Position numbers and translations under genes: made by a program. Below, piece after piece: positions 17,214-25,234 of a DNA stretch of 45,358 bases. Every line of letters starts with the position of its first letter. Position 1 is the first letter of the stretch. Under the pieces are notes generated by a model that had not been told where the DNA came from, searched no databases, and saw nothing but the letters and a program-made list of their open reading frames with translations. Source of the DNA: Lachnospiraceae bacterium (GTDB taxonomy: Bacteria > Bacillota > Clostridia > Lachnospirales > Lachnospiraceae); contig JAAWAV010000031.1 in the NCBI GenBank assembly GCA_022792335.1, forward strand, positions 1 through 45,358. The letters run 5' to 3'.

Positions 17214-17921
17214 ATGAAACGGATTCTGTTGATGGTGGCCCGGCTATTTGTCATGGCGCCGGTCTGGTTTTTCAAAATATGGAGCTGGGGCAGAAACGAT
17301 AAACATACGGAGGAAGAAAAGTTTGAATTACTCCGCCACGTCACGATTCATGCCAACCGGGCGGGACGCGTAACGATTCGGCCCTATGGTCTAGAAAACC
17401 TTCCGAAAGAGCCGGGGTATATTATGTTTCCCAATCATCAGGGTCTGTTTGACGTACTGGGGTTTCTGGAAACATCTTTGCAGCCTTTCACAGTAGTTAT
17501 GAAAAAAGAAGTGGAAAATGTGATTTTATTGAAGCAGGTGCGGATCCTTCTGAAAGGCCAGTGCATGGACCGGGAGGATATCCGAGATTCTCTCCGGGTC
17601 ATCAATCAGATGACAAAAGAAGTAAAAGAGGGAAGAAATTATCTGATCTTTCCGGAAGGTACCAGAAGCAAACAGGGAAACAGCCTTTTGGAATTTAAAG
17701 GAGGAAGCTTCAAAAGCGCGGTAGGCGCCCGCTGCCCCATTGTGCCAGTGGCGGTGATCGACAGCTACAAGGCATTTGATACCAATTCCATCAAGCCTGT
17801 GACCGTACAGATTCATTATCTTCCGCCTCTGACGTTTGAAGAGTATCAGGGAATGCGGACCAAAGAGATTGCAGCTCTGGTAAAAGAGCGAATTGAGACG
17901 GCTATCGAACAGAATACTTGA
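17214..17921 (+). CDS. plsC: 1-acyl-sn-glycerol-3-phosphate acyltransferase (PlsC family)
   Basis: Membrane-associated acyltransferase making phosphatidic acid from lysophosphatidate, 235 residues. An N-terminal hydrophobic segment (about 2-24) is followed by the HX4D catalytic motif NHQGLFD (His75, Asp80) and the FPEGTRS substrate motif (146-152), then IVPVAVI. It stands among sugar genes with terminator-like structure upstream, so it may be an independent gene. An acyltransferase in the sugar pathway itself is not indicated. Confidence 0.92.
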   Translation: MKRILLMVARLFVMAPVWFFKIWSWGRNDKHTEEEKFELLRHVTIHANRAGRVTIRPYGLENLPKEPGYIMFPNHQGLFDVLGFLETSLQPFTVVMKKEVENVILLKQVRILLKGQCMDREDIRDSLRVINQMTKEVKEGRNYLIFPEGTRSKQGNSLLEFKGGSFKSAVGARCPIVPVAVIDSYKAFDTNSIKPVTVQIHYLPPLTFEEYQGMRTKEIAALVKERIETAIEQNT

Positions 17922-18079
17922 GCGGAAAACTTTTCGGGAATTATGAAAGGATGATGCGCATACCAAAAGGAGGAATTTTTTTCTCAGATTGCGAACTCCC
18001 GGCTCTTGTAGTAAACTGATAATAACCGGATTATCGGGACATATGGTAGACAAAGAAATAGGGAAAGCGAGGATGGGAT

Positions 18080-19057
18080 ATGGCCGGTCAGGAGAAGAAA
18101 TACGATGTGATCTGTATCGGGCAGGTGGTACAGGATATTATGGTGACGAATATACCGGAGAGCGCGCTGACGGCAGGCACAGATACGATTATGGCAGGAC
18201 AGGTGCTTTTAGCCTCCGGCGGGGACGCAGTCAATGAGGCGGCCATGCTGGCTAAGTTTGGGAATCACGCTGCGCTACTTACCAGACTGGATAAGCGGAA
18301 TGTGGGAGACATGATCTATGGAGATCTGATTCGAGAGGGTGTGGATACTTCTCTTCTGATCCGTCCGGACGACTGTAGGACCTTTTCTACGGTAGTAGTG
18401 GTAAAACAAAACGGCGAGCATTCTTTTCTGGTCGGCCCTGGCGAGAACTTTCTGCTGAAAATGTCGGATATTGATCTGTCGGTATTTGAGGAGACCAGGG
18501 CTGTGACGGCGGGGAGTCTTTATGCTCTGGGGGAATTGGATACGGGCGGACTGGCCGTCATATTTAAAAAGGCAAAAGAAGCGGGAGCCATTACCCTGGC
18601 TGATATGAATTTTGATTCCCTGGGCCTGGGACCCCACGCCATTGGCAGCGTATATCCTTACACGGATTATCTGATGCCCAGTTATGACGAGGCGGTATAT
18701 GTGACTGGGGAAAAAGATCCAGATCAGATTGCCGATGTGTTTCTGGCGGCAGGTGTGAAACATGTGGTGTTAAAAATGGGAGCAGAGGGATGTTTTTTCA
18801 AAGACGGAGAAAGACGGTTTTTTACGGATCCATATCAGGTTGACCCGGTGGATACCACCGGCTGCGGGGACAATTTTGTGGCGGCATTCCTGCACTGCCT
18901 GTTAAAAGGAATGGAACCGGAAGCCTGTGCGGAGTTTGCCTGCGGCGCAGGAGCTTTGAACTCCCAGGGAATCGGCGCCCATCTTTATATTCAGTCGGAA
19001 AGACAGATCCGGCAGTTTATGGCGTCTGCTGAAAAAACAGAGCTTCACAGAAGATGA
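18080..19057 (+). CDS. PfkB family carbohydrate kinase
   Basis: Ribokinase-like sugar kinase, 325 residues. The PfkB signature 2 is present as DTTGCGDNFVAAF (258-270) with catalytic Asp264, and signature 1 is recognisable as LASGGDAVNEAAMLAKFG (44-61). ATG 18080 follows a modest GAGG. About 158 bp separate it from plsC. The substrate could be a ketose, ketose phosphate or nucleoside-like sugar; this cannot be decided from sequence. It is one of three kinases in the locus. Confidence 0.9.
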   Translation: MAGQEKKYDVICIGQVVQDIMVTNIPESALTAGTDTIMAGQVLLASGGDAVNEAAMLAKFGNHAALLTRLDKRNVGDMIYGDLIREGVDTSLLIRPDDCRTFSTVVVVKQNGEHSFLVGPGENFLLKMSDIDLSVFEETRAVTAGSLYALGELDTGGLAVIFKKAKEAGAITLADMNFDSLGLGPHAIGSVYPYTDYLMPSYDEAVYVTGEKDPDQIADVFLAAGVKHVVLKMGAEGCFFKDGERRFFTDPYQVDPVDTTGCGDNFVAAFLHCLLKGMEPEACAEFACGAGALNSQGIGAHLYIQSERQIRQFMASAEKTELHRR

Positions 19058-19129
19058 GTTGGGCTACGGTGATGGAAATTTCCGACAAAGAGGAAATTGA
19101 TAGGAGTTTTCAGGAAGGAGAATGGAGAG

Positions 19130-20626
19130 ATGGCGTATCATGGATTTGCAATCGATAAATATCTGGATGCGGAGGCTGTGACAAGACAGCTTGATGAACT
19201 GATAAAAAAGCCGGTCTATTCGATCAAAAGAGATCGGTTGAACGACTATGTGGAACATTATTTTAATAAAAGGTGCGTGAAGTCAAAGGCGATGATTGAG
19301 GAAGCAAAGACAATCATTCCCGGGGGAGTACAGCATAACCTTGCGTTTAATTATCCCTTCCCCATTGTAATGGAAAGGGCGGAGGGGGCAAAACTCTATG
19401 ATATTGACGGGAACTGGTATTATGATCTTCTTCAGGCAGGAGGACCAACCATCCTTGGAAGCAATGTTCCGGCAGTGAGAGAGCAGGTAATCAGACTTTT
19501 GAATACCTGCGGTCCCTCTACAGGACTTTTCCATGAGTATGAGTATAAGCTGGCCAAAAAGATTTCGGAAATGGTTCCTTCCGTAGAAAAATTCCGGATG
19601 CTTGGTTCCGGGACAGAGGCCTGCATGTGTGCGGCCAGAATCGCCAGGCTGAAAACAGGAAAGAAAGCGATTCTGAAAATGGGCGGGGCCTACCACGGCT
19701 GGTCGGATCAGCTTGCCTACGGTATGCGGGTACCGGGGACAAAGGGGCTAATGTCCAAGGGAGTGCCGGGATTCGTATTCAAACATACGGATGAGTTTTT
19801 CCCTGGCGACCTGGCCGATTTGGAACGAAAATTAAAAAAGAATCAGATCACGGGAGGAACGGCGGCCGTTTATCTGGAGCCTGTGGGACCGGAAAGCGGT
19901 ACAAGACCCATATCGAAGAAATTTATCCGCGGTGCGGTGCGGCTGGCTCACAAATACGGCGCGTTGGTGATTTTTGACGAGGTGGTGACAGGTTTCCGTA
20001 TCGGAACGGGAGGCGCTCAGAGCTATTTCGGCGTGGATCCGGATTTGACGGTGTTTGGAAAGATCGTGGCCGGAGGCTATCCAGGAGCCGGAGGCGTGGG
20101 AGGACATGCAGACTGCATGGCCTATCTGGGAGCAGGACTGGATTCTTCCGGAAAGAAGGTGCCAAAGGCCATGTGCGGAGGAACCATGGCGGCGACTCCG
20201 ATTTCCTGTGTGGCGGGATATTATACTCTCTGCGAGATCGAGCGGACGGGCGCCTGTGAACAGGCAGGCCGTATGGGGGATCGGCTGACAGAAGGGCTAA
20301 AGAGACTGATACAGAAATATGATCTGCCTTTTGTCGCGTTTAATCAGGGCTCTATCTGCCATTTGGACAGTGTGGGAACGATGCATTTTACGGTGGATTG
20401 GAAACGGATCTGGACAATTCCGAAAGTACTGAAAGAGACGGGGATTCGTCAGAAGGAAATGGAATATATGGGAGCCGCCTACATGGCAGAGGGAATCGTG
20501 ACCCTGGCAGGATCCAGACTGTATACCAGCGCCGCTTATACAGAGGAAATGATTGACGATGTATTGTCACGGTTTGAGCGAGTATTTGCGGCTTGCGGGA
20601 AGATTCCTAAGAAAGATTTAAAATAA
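19130..20626 (+). CDS. Class III aminotransferase, glutamate-1-semialdehyde aminomutase-like
   Basis: PLP enzyme of fold type I, 498 residues from ATG 19130 (AAGGAG 19115-19120). An in-frame TTG at 19097 is a less likely start. PLP residues are visible: Asp283 in FDEVVTGFR and the Schiff-base lysine in FGKIVAGGYPGAG (Lys311), plus GSGTEA (159-164). About 60 residues of N-terminal extension precede the usual PGGV start, so it is longer than HemL (about 430). It sits in a sugar locus, not with haem genes, so a role in amino-sugar or amino-aldehyde interconversion is more likely than in haem synthesis; this is inference. Confidence 0.87.
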   Translation: MAYHGFAIDKYLDAEAVTRQLDELIKKPVYSIKRDRLNDYVEHYFNKRCVKSKAMIEEAKTIIPGGVQHNLAFNYPFPIVMERAEGAKLYDIDGNWYYDLLQAGGPTILGSNVPAVREQVIRLLNTCGPSTGLFHEYEYKLAKKISEMVPSVEKFRMLGSGTEACMCAARIARLKTGKKAILKMGGAYHGWSDQLAYGMRVPGTKGLMSKGVPGFVFKHTDEFFPGDLADLERKLKKNQITGGTAAVYLEPVGPESGTRPISKKFIRGAVRLAHKYGALVIFDEVVTGFRIGTGGAQSYFGVDPDLTVFGKIVAGGYPGAGGVGGHADCMAYLGAGLDSSGKKVPKAMCGGTMAATPISCVAGYYTLCEIERTGACEQAGRMGDRLTEGLKRLIQKYDLPFVAFNQGSICHLDSVGTMHFTVDWKRIWTIPKVLKETGIRQKEMEYMGAAYMAEGIVTLAGSRLYTSAAYTEEMIDDVLSRFERVFAACGKIPKKDLK

Positions 20627-20749
20627 ACAGGAAAAGAAACTTCCGGATGCGGATAATTCTTTGCACTGCCTATGACAGATGACATCCTTGGGATAAAGGC
20701 GGACAGTGAAAGTTATCCGCTCCAGGGGTTTACGGGAGGGAAAAGTAAA

Positions 20750-21943
20750 GTGGCTTACTCAGAACAGGAAGCAAGGGAGCTGATTGTAAAGGCGGGGCGA
20801 CGTCTGAAGCAGGAAGGGCTGATCGCTAGGACCTGGGGAAATTTAAGCGCTCGGATTTCGGACGATCAGTTTGTCATCACGCCAAGCGGTCTGGACTATG
20901 ATATCATGGGGCCGGGAGATCTGGTGACAGTCTCTATCTCGGATTGCTCTTACGAAGGAAAACGGAAACCTTCCAGTGAGAAGGGGATTCATGCGGACGC
21001 TTACAAGCTTCATCGGGAGATCTGCTTTGTCATCCATACTCATCAGGAAAAAGCCTCTGTATTCGGAGTGCTGGGAGAGAATTTGGAAATGGACGGATCG
21101 GTTTCCGTTCTGGGCAGTAGGATTCCCTGCGCAGAGTATGGCCTTCCCTCCACAAAGAGGCTGCGGCAGGCCGTAGCGGAGAAGATGTTACAGGAACCAG
21201 AGGCTTTGGCAGTGCTTCTTAAGAATCATGGAGCGCTCTGCATGGGAAAAGATTATGCCCAGGCGTTTCTTATAGCGAGAGAGCTTGAGAGAGCCTGTGA
21301 CAGAAAAGTCCGGCAGATTCTGGAGAGGGGCTCCATTGACTGGGAGTGTGTATCAGAGCCCCTGAAGCTTGGAAAAAGTCAGAGGAGAGGAAACCGGTTT
21401 TGTCATCTTTTGGACGGCGAGAGAAGAATCTATGATTTAAGAACTCATCTTTCGGAACTTCCTCTGGAAGCCGCCATTCACAGCGCCATTTACCGGGGTA
21501 GTTCTGTCTCTTATATTGCTCAGGAAACAGGCACTTCTGTATTGGAAATATGCAGGGGGGAGGAACCTTTGCCTGCCTATCTGGACGACCTGGCTCAGAT
21601 CGCCGGAGTAAACATCCGCTTTTCCGGGGCGTCGCCGGAGAAAGTGGCAAAGGCCCTGAAAGGAAGAAACGCAGTGTTAATCCGGGGAAGAGGGGCATTG
21701 TGTACAGGGAGGACAGCCGACGATGTAGAGGCTGTGCGATTACTTTTGCGAAAAGGCTGCGAAGCAGCACTTGTGGCAAAGGCATGGAATGAGCGCCTGA
21801 TAGAGGAGCATGCAGTGAAAAGGGGAGAGGAGACAGACGAAACCTTTTGCCGACGAAGGCTTTGTCAGCCTCTGGGGGAGACAGACGCCCGATTACAGCG
21901 GTTCATTTACCAGAAAAAGTATTCCAGAAAAAAAGATTCTTAA
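20750..21943 (+). CDS. Class II aldolase/adducin family protein with duplicated domain
   Basis: Zinc-dependent aldolase of the fuculose-1-phosphate type. With GTG 20750 as start (GGAGGG 20735-20740) it has 397 residues; an in-frame ATG at 20672 has no ribosome site. The N-terminal domain (1-210) keeps the active-site set: SSEKGIH (Glu77), HTHQE (His96, His98) and KNHG (His160). The second half (about 215-397) resembles a second aldolase-II domain with LPAYLDDLAQIAG but lacks the paired histidines, so it is probably a degenerate or regulatory copy. It would cleave a ketose phosphate made by the neighbouring kinases into DHAP plus an aldehyde; the substrate is unknown. Confidence 0.86.
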   Translation: MAYSEQEARELIVKAGRRLKQEGLIARTWGNLSARISDDQFVITPSGLDYDIMGPGDLVTVSISDCSYEGKRKPSSEKGIHADAYKLHREICFVIHTHQEKASVFGVLGENLEMDGSVSVLGSRIPCAEYGLPSTKRLRQAVAEKMLQEPEALAVLLKNHGALCMGKDYAQAFLIARELERACDRKVRQILERGSIDWECVSEPLKLGKSQRRGNRFCHLLDGERRIYDLRTHLSELPLEAAIHSAIYRGSSVSYIAQETGTSVLEICRGEEPLPAYLDDLAQIAGVNIRFSGASPEKVAKALKGRNAVLIRGRGALCTGRTADDVEAVRLLLRKGCEAALVAKAWNERLIEEHAVKRGEETDETFCRRRLCQPLGETDARLQRFIYQKKYSRKKDS

Positions 21944-21987
21944 AGAGTCCTGCCGGGGAATGAAACAATGGATGGGAGGGAATGGGT

Positions 21988-23598
21988 GTGGCATATGTAG
22001 TGGCTTATGATATCGGAACGACAGGGGTCAAAACCTGCCTGTTTGCCGTTGAGGAGAGAATCACACTTCTGGCAGGAGTCAGTCGGGGCTACAGTCTTTA
22101 TATCCTGGAAAACGGAGGCGTAGAGCAGGATGCGGAAGAGTGGTGGGAGGCGCTATGCCGGACGACAGGGGAATTGTTTGCAAAGACGGAGATAAGACCG
22201 GAGGAGATTGCGGGAATTTCTTTCTGTTCCCAGATGCAGGGCCTTGTGCTGGTGGACCGGGAGGGAGTTCCGGTTCATCGACCTATGAGTTACATGGACC
22301 AGAGGGCCACAGAGGAAATCCGAAAGGGAATCGCCCACGGACCTCAGATCGCTGGGGCCAATGTGAGGAAGCTTTTAAAGAGCCTCCGGATCACAGGGGC
22401 AGTTTCCACCAGTGTCAAGGATCCCATGTGGAAATACAAATGGCTGGAAGCTCATGAGCCGGAGAACTTTGTCAGAGCTTATAAGTGGCTGGATGTGAAA
22501 GAATATCTGATCTGTCGTATGACAGGAGCCTTTGTGATGACAGAAGATTCTGCCTACGCGACCCTTCTTTATGATACTAGAAAAGGCAGGGAGGGGTGGA
22601 GCAGAGAACTGTGCCGCCTGTTTGGTGTTCAGACGTCTCATCTGCCGAATATTATAAAGTCTGAGGAAGAGGCGGGCCGTCTCACGCAAAAGGCGGCGAA
22701 GGAACTTGGCCTTCCCGCCGGGATTCCTGTTTTTGGCGGGGGCGGGGATGCGTCTTTGATTGGGGTGGGCGCCGGTTGCGTCCATGTGGGAGATACACAT
22801 ATTTACTGCGGGACTTCAGGCTGGGTGACGACTGTCACAGAGAGGCAGATGGTGGACGTGTCGGCGATGATCGCGGCCATCGTGGGCGCCCAGAGCGGGA
22901 AATATAATTATTTCGCAGAGATGGAAACGGCAGGCAAATGTCTGGAGTGGGTGAAAGATCATCTGGCGCTGGATGAGATTGGCGTCTATCTGGAAAAGAA
23001 ACAGGTGACAGAGGGAAGCGAGGCGGCCTACCGAAGCCTCTATGACTACCTGACGGAAACAGTATCAGGGGTGCCGGCAGGATCCGGAGGCGTGATTTTC
23101 ACTCCGTGGCTTCACGGAAACCGTTGTCCCTTTGAGGACCCGGAAGCAGCTGGGATGTTTTTCGGAATCCGTCTGGAGACGGGAAAAAGCGAGCTGATAC
23201 GGGCAGTGTTAGAGGGAATCTGCTATCATCTGCGGTGGATGTTAGAATGTCAGGACAGGAAGCTGAAAACGGCGCAGGTAATCCGGTTTGTGGGAGGCGG
23301 AGCGTTGTCGACGGTGACGGCTCAGCTTCTTTCGGATATGACTGGAAGGATTGTGGAGGTAGTGGAAAGCCCACAGAATGTAGGAGCCGTGGGAGCGGCC
23401 GCCGTCATTGGCGTGGGGCTTGGGCTGATCCCGGGCCTGGAGGAGGTTGGAGGATTTATCCCTGTAAAGGAGCGGTTTTCGCCGCGAAAGGAGGAGCAGG
23501 CTGTCTATAATCAGTATTATTCAGTGTTCAAACGGCTGTACAGCTCCAATAAAAAGAATTATCGGTTGTTGGGAAAGGCAAGGAGGCGGGGAGTTTAA
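21988..23598 (+). CDS. FGGY family carbohydrate kinase (xylulokinase-like)
   Basis: ATP-dependent ketose or polyol kinase, 536 residues. The N-terminal nucleotide fold begins YVVAYDIGTTGVKTCLF (ATPase phosphate-1 loop), and the C-terminal half has GGGALSTVTAQLLSDMTG and NVGAVGAAAVIG, the FGGY-type adenosine site. GTG 21988 is preferred because the GGAGGG at 21975-21980 is 7 bases upstream; the nearby ATG 21982 is only 1 base from it. It is the last gene of the locus (44 bp after the aldolase) and probably works with the isomerase and aldolase. Confidence 0.91.
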   Translation: MAYVVAYDIGTTGVKTCLFAVEERITLLAGVSRGYSLYILENGGVEQDAEEWWEALCRTTGELFAKTEIRPEEIAGISFCSQMQGLVLVDREGVPVHRPMSYMDQRATEEIRKGIAHGPQIAGANVRKLLKSLRITGAVSTSVKDPMWKYKWLEAHEPENFVRAYKWLDVKEYLICRMTGAFVMTEDSAYATLLYDTRKGREGWSRELCRLFGVQTSHLPNIIKSEEEAGRLTQKAAKELGLPAGIPVFGGGGDASLIGVGAGCVHVGDTHIYCGTSGWVTTVTERQMVDVSAMIAAIVGAQSGKYNYFAEMETAGKCLEWVKDHLALDEIGVYLEKKQVTEGSEAAYRSLYDYLTETVSGVPAGSGGVIFTPWLHGNRCPFEDPEAAGMFFGIRLETGKSELIRAVLEGICYHLRWMLECQDRKLKTAQVIRFVGGGALSTVTAQLLSDMTGRIVEVVESPQNVGAVGAAAVIGVGLGLIPGLEEVGGFIPVKERFSPRKEEQAVYNQYYSVFKRLYSSNKKNYRLLGKARRRGV

Positions 23599-23780
23599 GA
23601 AAAGGAAGCTGCCCCTGGCAGGAGCATATACAGCCAGACAAGGCAGACGATGGAGGTGTACCGGACGTACACCGACTAAGGATAACGCAGAAAATCAAGC
23701 AAATATCGTGGTTCAGGGCGTGTATGTCCTTATCAAGCGACGGTACAGAAAGACAACAAAAAAGACGGAGTAATTTTCAT

Positions 23781-23801
23781 AGATTATCTCCATCTGCGAA
23801 A
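23781..23801 (-). repeat. 21-nt repeat, copy 1 (inverted relative to copy 2)
   Basis: On the minus strand this reads TTTCGCAGATGGAGATAATC plus T, identical over 21 bases to 25162-25182 on the plus strand. It can form a hairpin (AGAT/ATCT around TATCTCC, extended with one mismatch). It lies about 156 bp before the lipoprotein start, just before a weak TATAAT. Confidence 0.85.
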
Positions 23802-23875
23802 GGATAAAAGAACAAAGCATTATAATCTTGTAACTGCTTTTTATTGTAGAGGTGATGAAACAAATCTCTAAATCA

Positions 23876-23904
23876 ATTATACGTTTATGAAAGACGTTTG
23901 TCAA
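23876..23904 (-). promoter_or_regulatory. Consensus sigma-A promoter directed away from the lipoprotein gene
   Basis: On the minus strand TTGACA (complement of 23899-23904), 17 bp, TATAAT (complement of 23876-23881): perfect in both boxes and spacing. Transcription would run leftward through repeat copy 1 towards the FGGY kinase end. No convincing gene lies in that direction, so an antisense or small RNA is possible. Confidence 0.6.
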
Positions 23905-23957
23905 TTCTATCTGGAGAATTTGCGATCATCAATGAGAACGCCTAGGGAGGCATACGC

Positions 23958-24938
23958 ATGAAACGGAGCATTGCAATAGTAGTCCTTTTTTGCCTTTTTA
24001 CAGCCTGTGCGCCTCGAGCAAAGGAGGGGACTGATACGACTTCAGAGCAAAATAGCGTTACGGTTGAATCTGAGGGATGGGATCGGATTGGCGAAGATAC
24101 GACCATGATTACGGAAGAAAACTATCCAAGGATCGACGGTTCTACCTCTACGCTCAATATTGTTCGCTCTATTTATACGAACTTTATCGGAGCAAACGGA
24201 GAGAATATTCCAGAAAGCGCTTCGAAAACCGTCCCATCTTATCAAAAGCTGATTGCCGGTGAAGTTGATTTGATCGTTGTGCCATACGCCTCCGCCGAAG
24301 TGTTGGCAGAGGCAAATACGGCTGGCGTTACTTTAGAGTTTTATCCTATAGCGGCAGAAGCCCTGGTATTTATAACCCCCGTCGACAATACGACAGAAAA
24401 TATTACCAGAGAGCAAGTCCGCAGTATTTACCTGAACTATGGGATTGAAAACTGGAAAGAATTAAATGGGCCAGATAAAACACTTATTCCAATTTGCAGG
24501 AACGCTGACAGTGGAAGCCAATCCCAGATGGATAATTTAATTTTAGAGCAGCAGGACATGGACAGCCGAATCAAAGATAATTATGTAGAGCTTACCATGG
24601 AGGGAATGCTTGAACAGGTAGCGTTTTATCACAACGGCGGTCTTTCGGGAACACCGATAAACGGCTACGCCTTAGGGTATACCCTTTATACGTATTTAGA
24701 AAATATGAATAGTATAACGGGTATTGGCGAACACTTAAAAATCCTTTCGTTTGACAGTGTAAAACCGACGTTAGAAACAATTGGGAACGGATCCTATCCT
24801 CTATCTGACGCATATTACGCCGTTGTCAGAAGTGATTTGCCAAAAGAAAATACGGCGTGGACAATCCTTGCGTGGTTAAAAACCAAGGCCGGTATACGTG
24901 AGATAGAAAAAATGGGCTATGTTTCATGTGTGAAATGA
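23958..24938 (+). CDS. PBP-like (PstS-type) substrate-binding lipoprotein
   Basis: Exported lipoprotein, 326 residues. The signal peptide ends in FTAC with Cys17 as the lipidation site. The mature part begins with an acidic linker and then resembles the phosphate-binding (PstS-like) periplasmic-binding superfamily: PRIDGSTSTLNIVRSIY near 57, GEVDLIVVPYASAE, and ITREQVRSIYLNYGIENWKE. No permease or ATPase genes accompany it, so it may be a sensor or a solitary binding protein. Start ATG has AGGGAGG upstream. It lies between the two copies of the 21-nt repeat and next to the TnpB-like gene. Confidence 0.83.
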   Translation: MKRSIAIVVLFCLFTACAPRAKEGTDTTSEQNSVTVESEGWDRIGEDTTMITEENYPRIDGSTSTLNIVRSIYTNFIGANGENIPESASKTVPSYQKLIAGEVDLIVVPYASAEVLAEANTAGVTLEFYPIAAEALVFITPVDNTTENITREQVRSIYLNYGIENWKELNGPDKTLIPICRNADSGSQSQMDNLILEQQDMDSRIKDNYVELTMEGMLEQVAFYHNGGLSGTPINGYALGYTLYTYLENMNSITGIGEHLKILSFDSVKPTLETIGNGSYPLSDAYYAVVRSDLPKENTAWTILAWLKTKAGIREIEKMGYVSCVK

Positions 24939-25150
24939 TTCTTTCTATCTGATATCTGAAGCAGTAAAATGTGAATTGTTTCTAAAAACCAATCGTTTTA
25001 TTCCTATAAATGGTCAAAAAAGTAATTTGGCATAGATAGGTATCTTCTGCTTTTTTCGACATTATCCTGGTATGTTGGATAGAAGATAATTTTTTATTTG
25101 TGGTCAATAAATGGGTCAAGTGTAAGAGAAAATGACAGATTTATTAGAAC

Positions 25151-25199
25151 TAACGGCTGTTTTTCGCAGATGGAGATAATCTGCGAAAAACAGCCGTTA
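25151..25199 (+). repeat. Perfect 21-bp palindromic hairpin containing repeat copy 2
   Basis: Bases 25151-25171 and 25179-25199 are exact reverse complements around the loop GGAGATA; no T run follows, so it is not an ordinary terminator. It includes 25162-25182, identical to the minus strand of 23781-23801. It lies 35 bp before the TnpB-like start. A 22-codon frame from ATG 25170 ends with TGA overlapping that gene's ATG (ATGA, 25235-25238), hinting at translational coupling. The rest of the gap from 24939 is AT-rich and shows nothing else. Confidence 0.85.
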
Positions 25200-25234
25200 T
25201 TAAATTGGCCTGAAAATATACGACAGAGGTTTTT

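Larger units (their letters stand above)
23599..23957. other. 359-bp intergenic region at an island boundary
   Basis: No recognisable gene. It becomes AT-rich from about 23745. It holds the first copy of the 21-nt repeat (23781-23801), a TATAAT at 23821-23826 without a good -35, and a perfect consensus promoter on the minus strand (23876-23904). Short open frames on both strands end within it and resemble nothing I recognise. The end of the FGGY gene has no clear terminator. Confidence 0.5.

Noticed and set aside
19130..20626. Haem-pathway HemL
   Set aside because: It has the PLP motifs but an N-terminal extension and a sugar-locus context with no other haem genes, so only the family is assigned.
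23713..23904. Minus-strand 63-codon frame
   Set aside because: Its TTG start coincides with the -35 box of the minus-strand promoter and it has no ribosome site. A shorter 26-codon version from the 21-nt repeat is possible but unsupported.
23781..25199. Classic recombinase-driven invertible segment
   Set aside because: The inverted 21-nt repeats would allow it, but no serine or tyrosine recombinase is in the window, and typical invertons are much shorter. Kept only as an alternative explanation.
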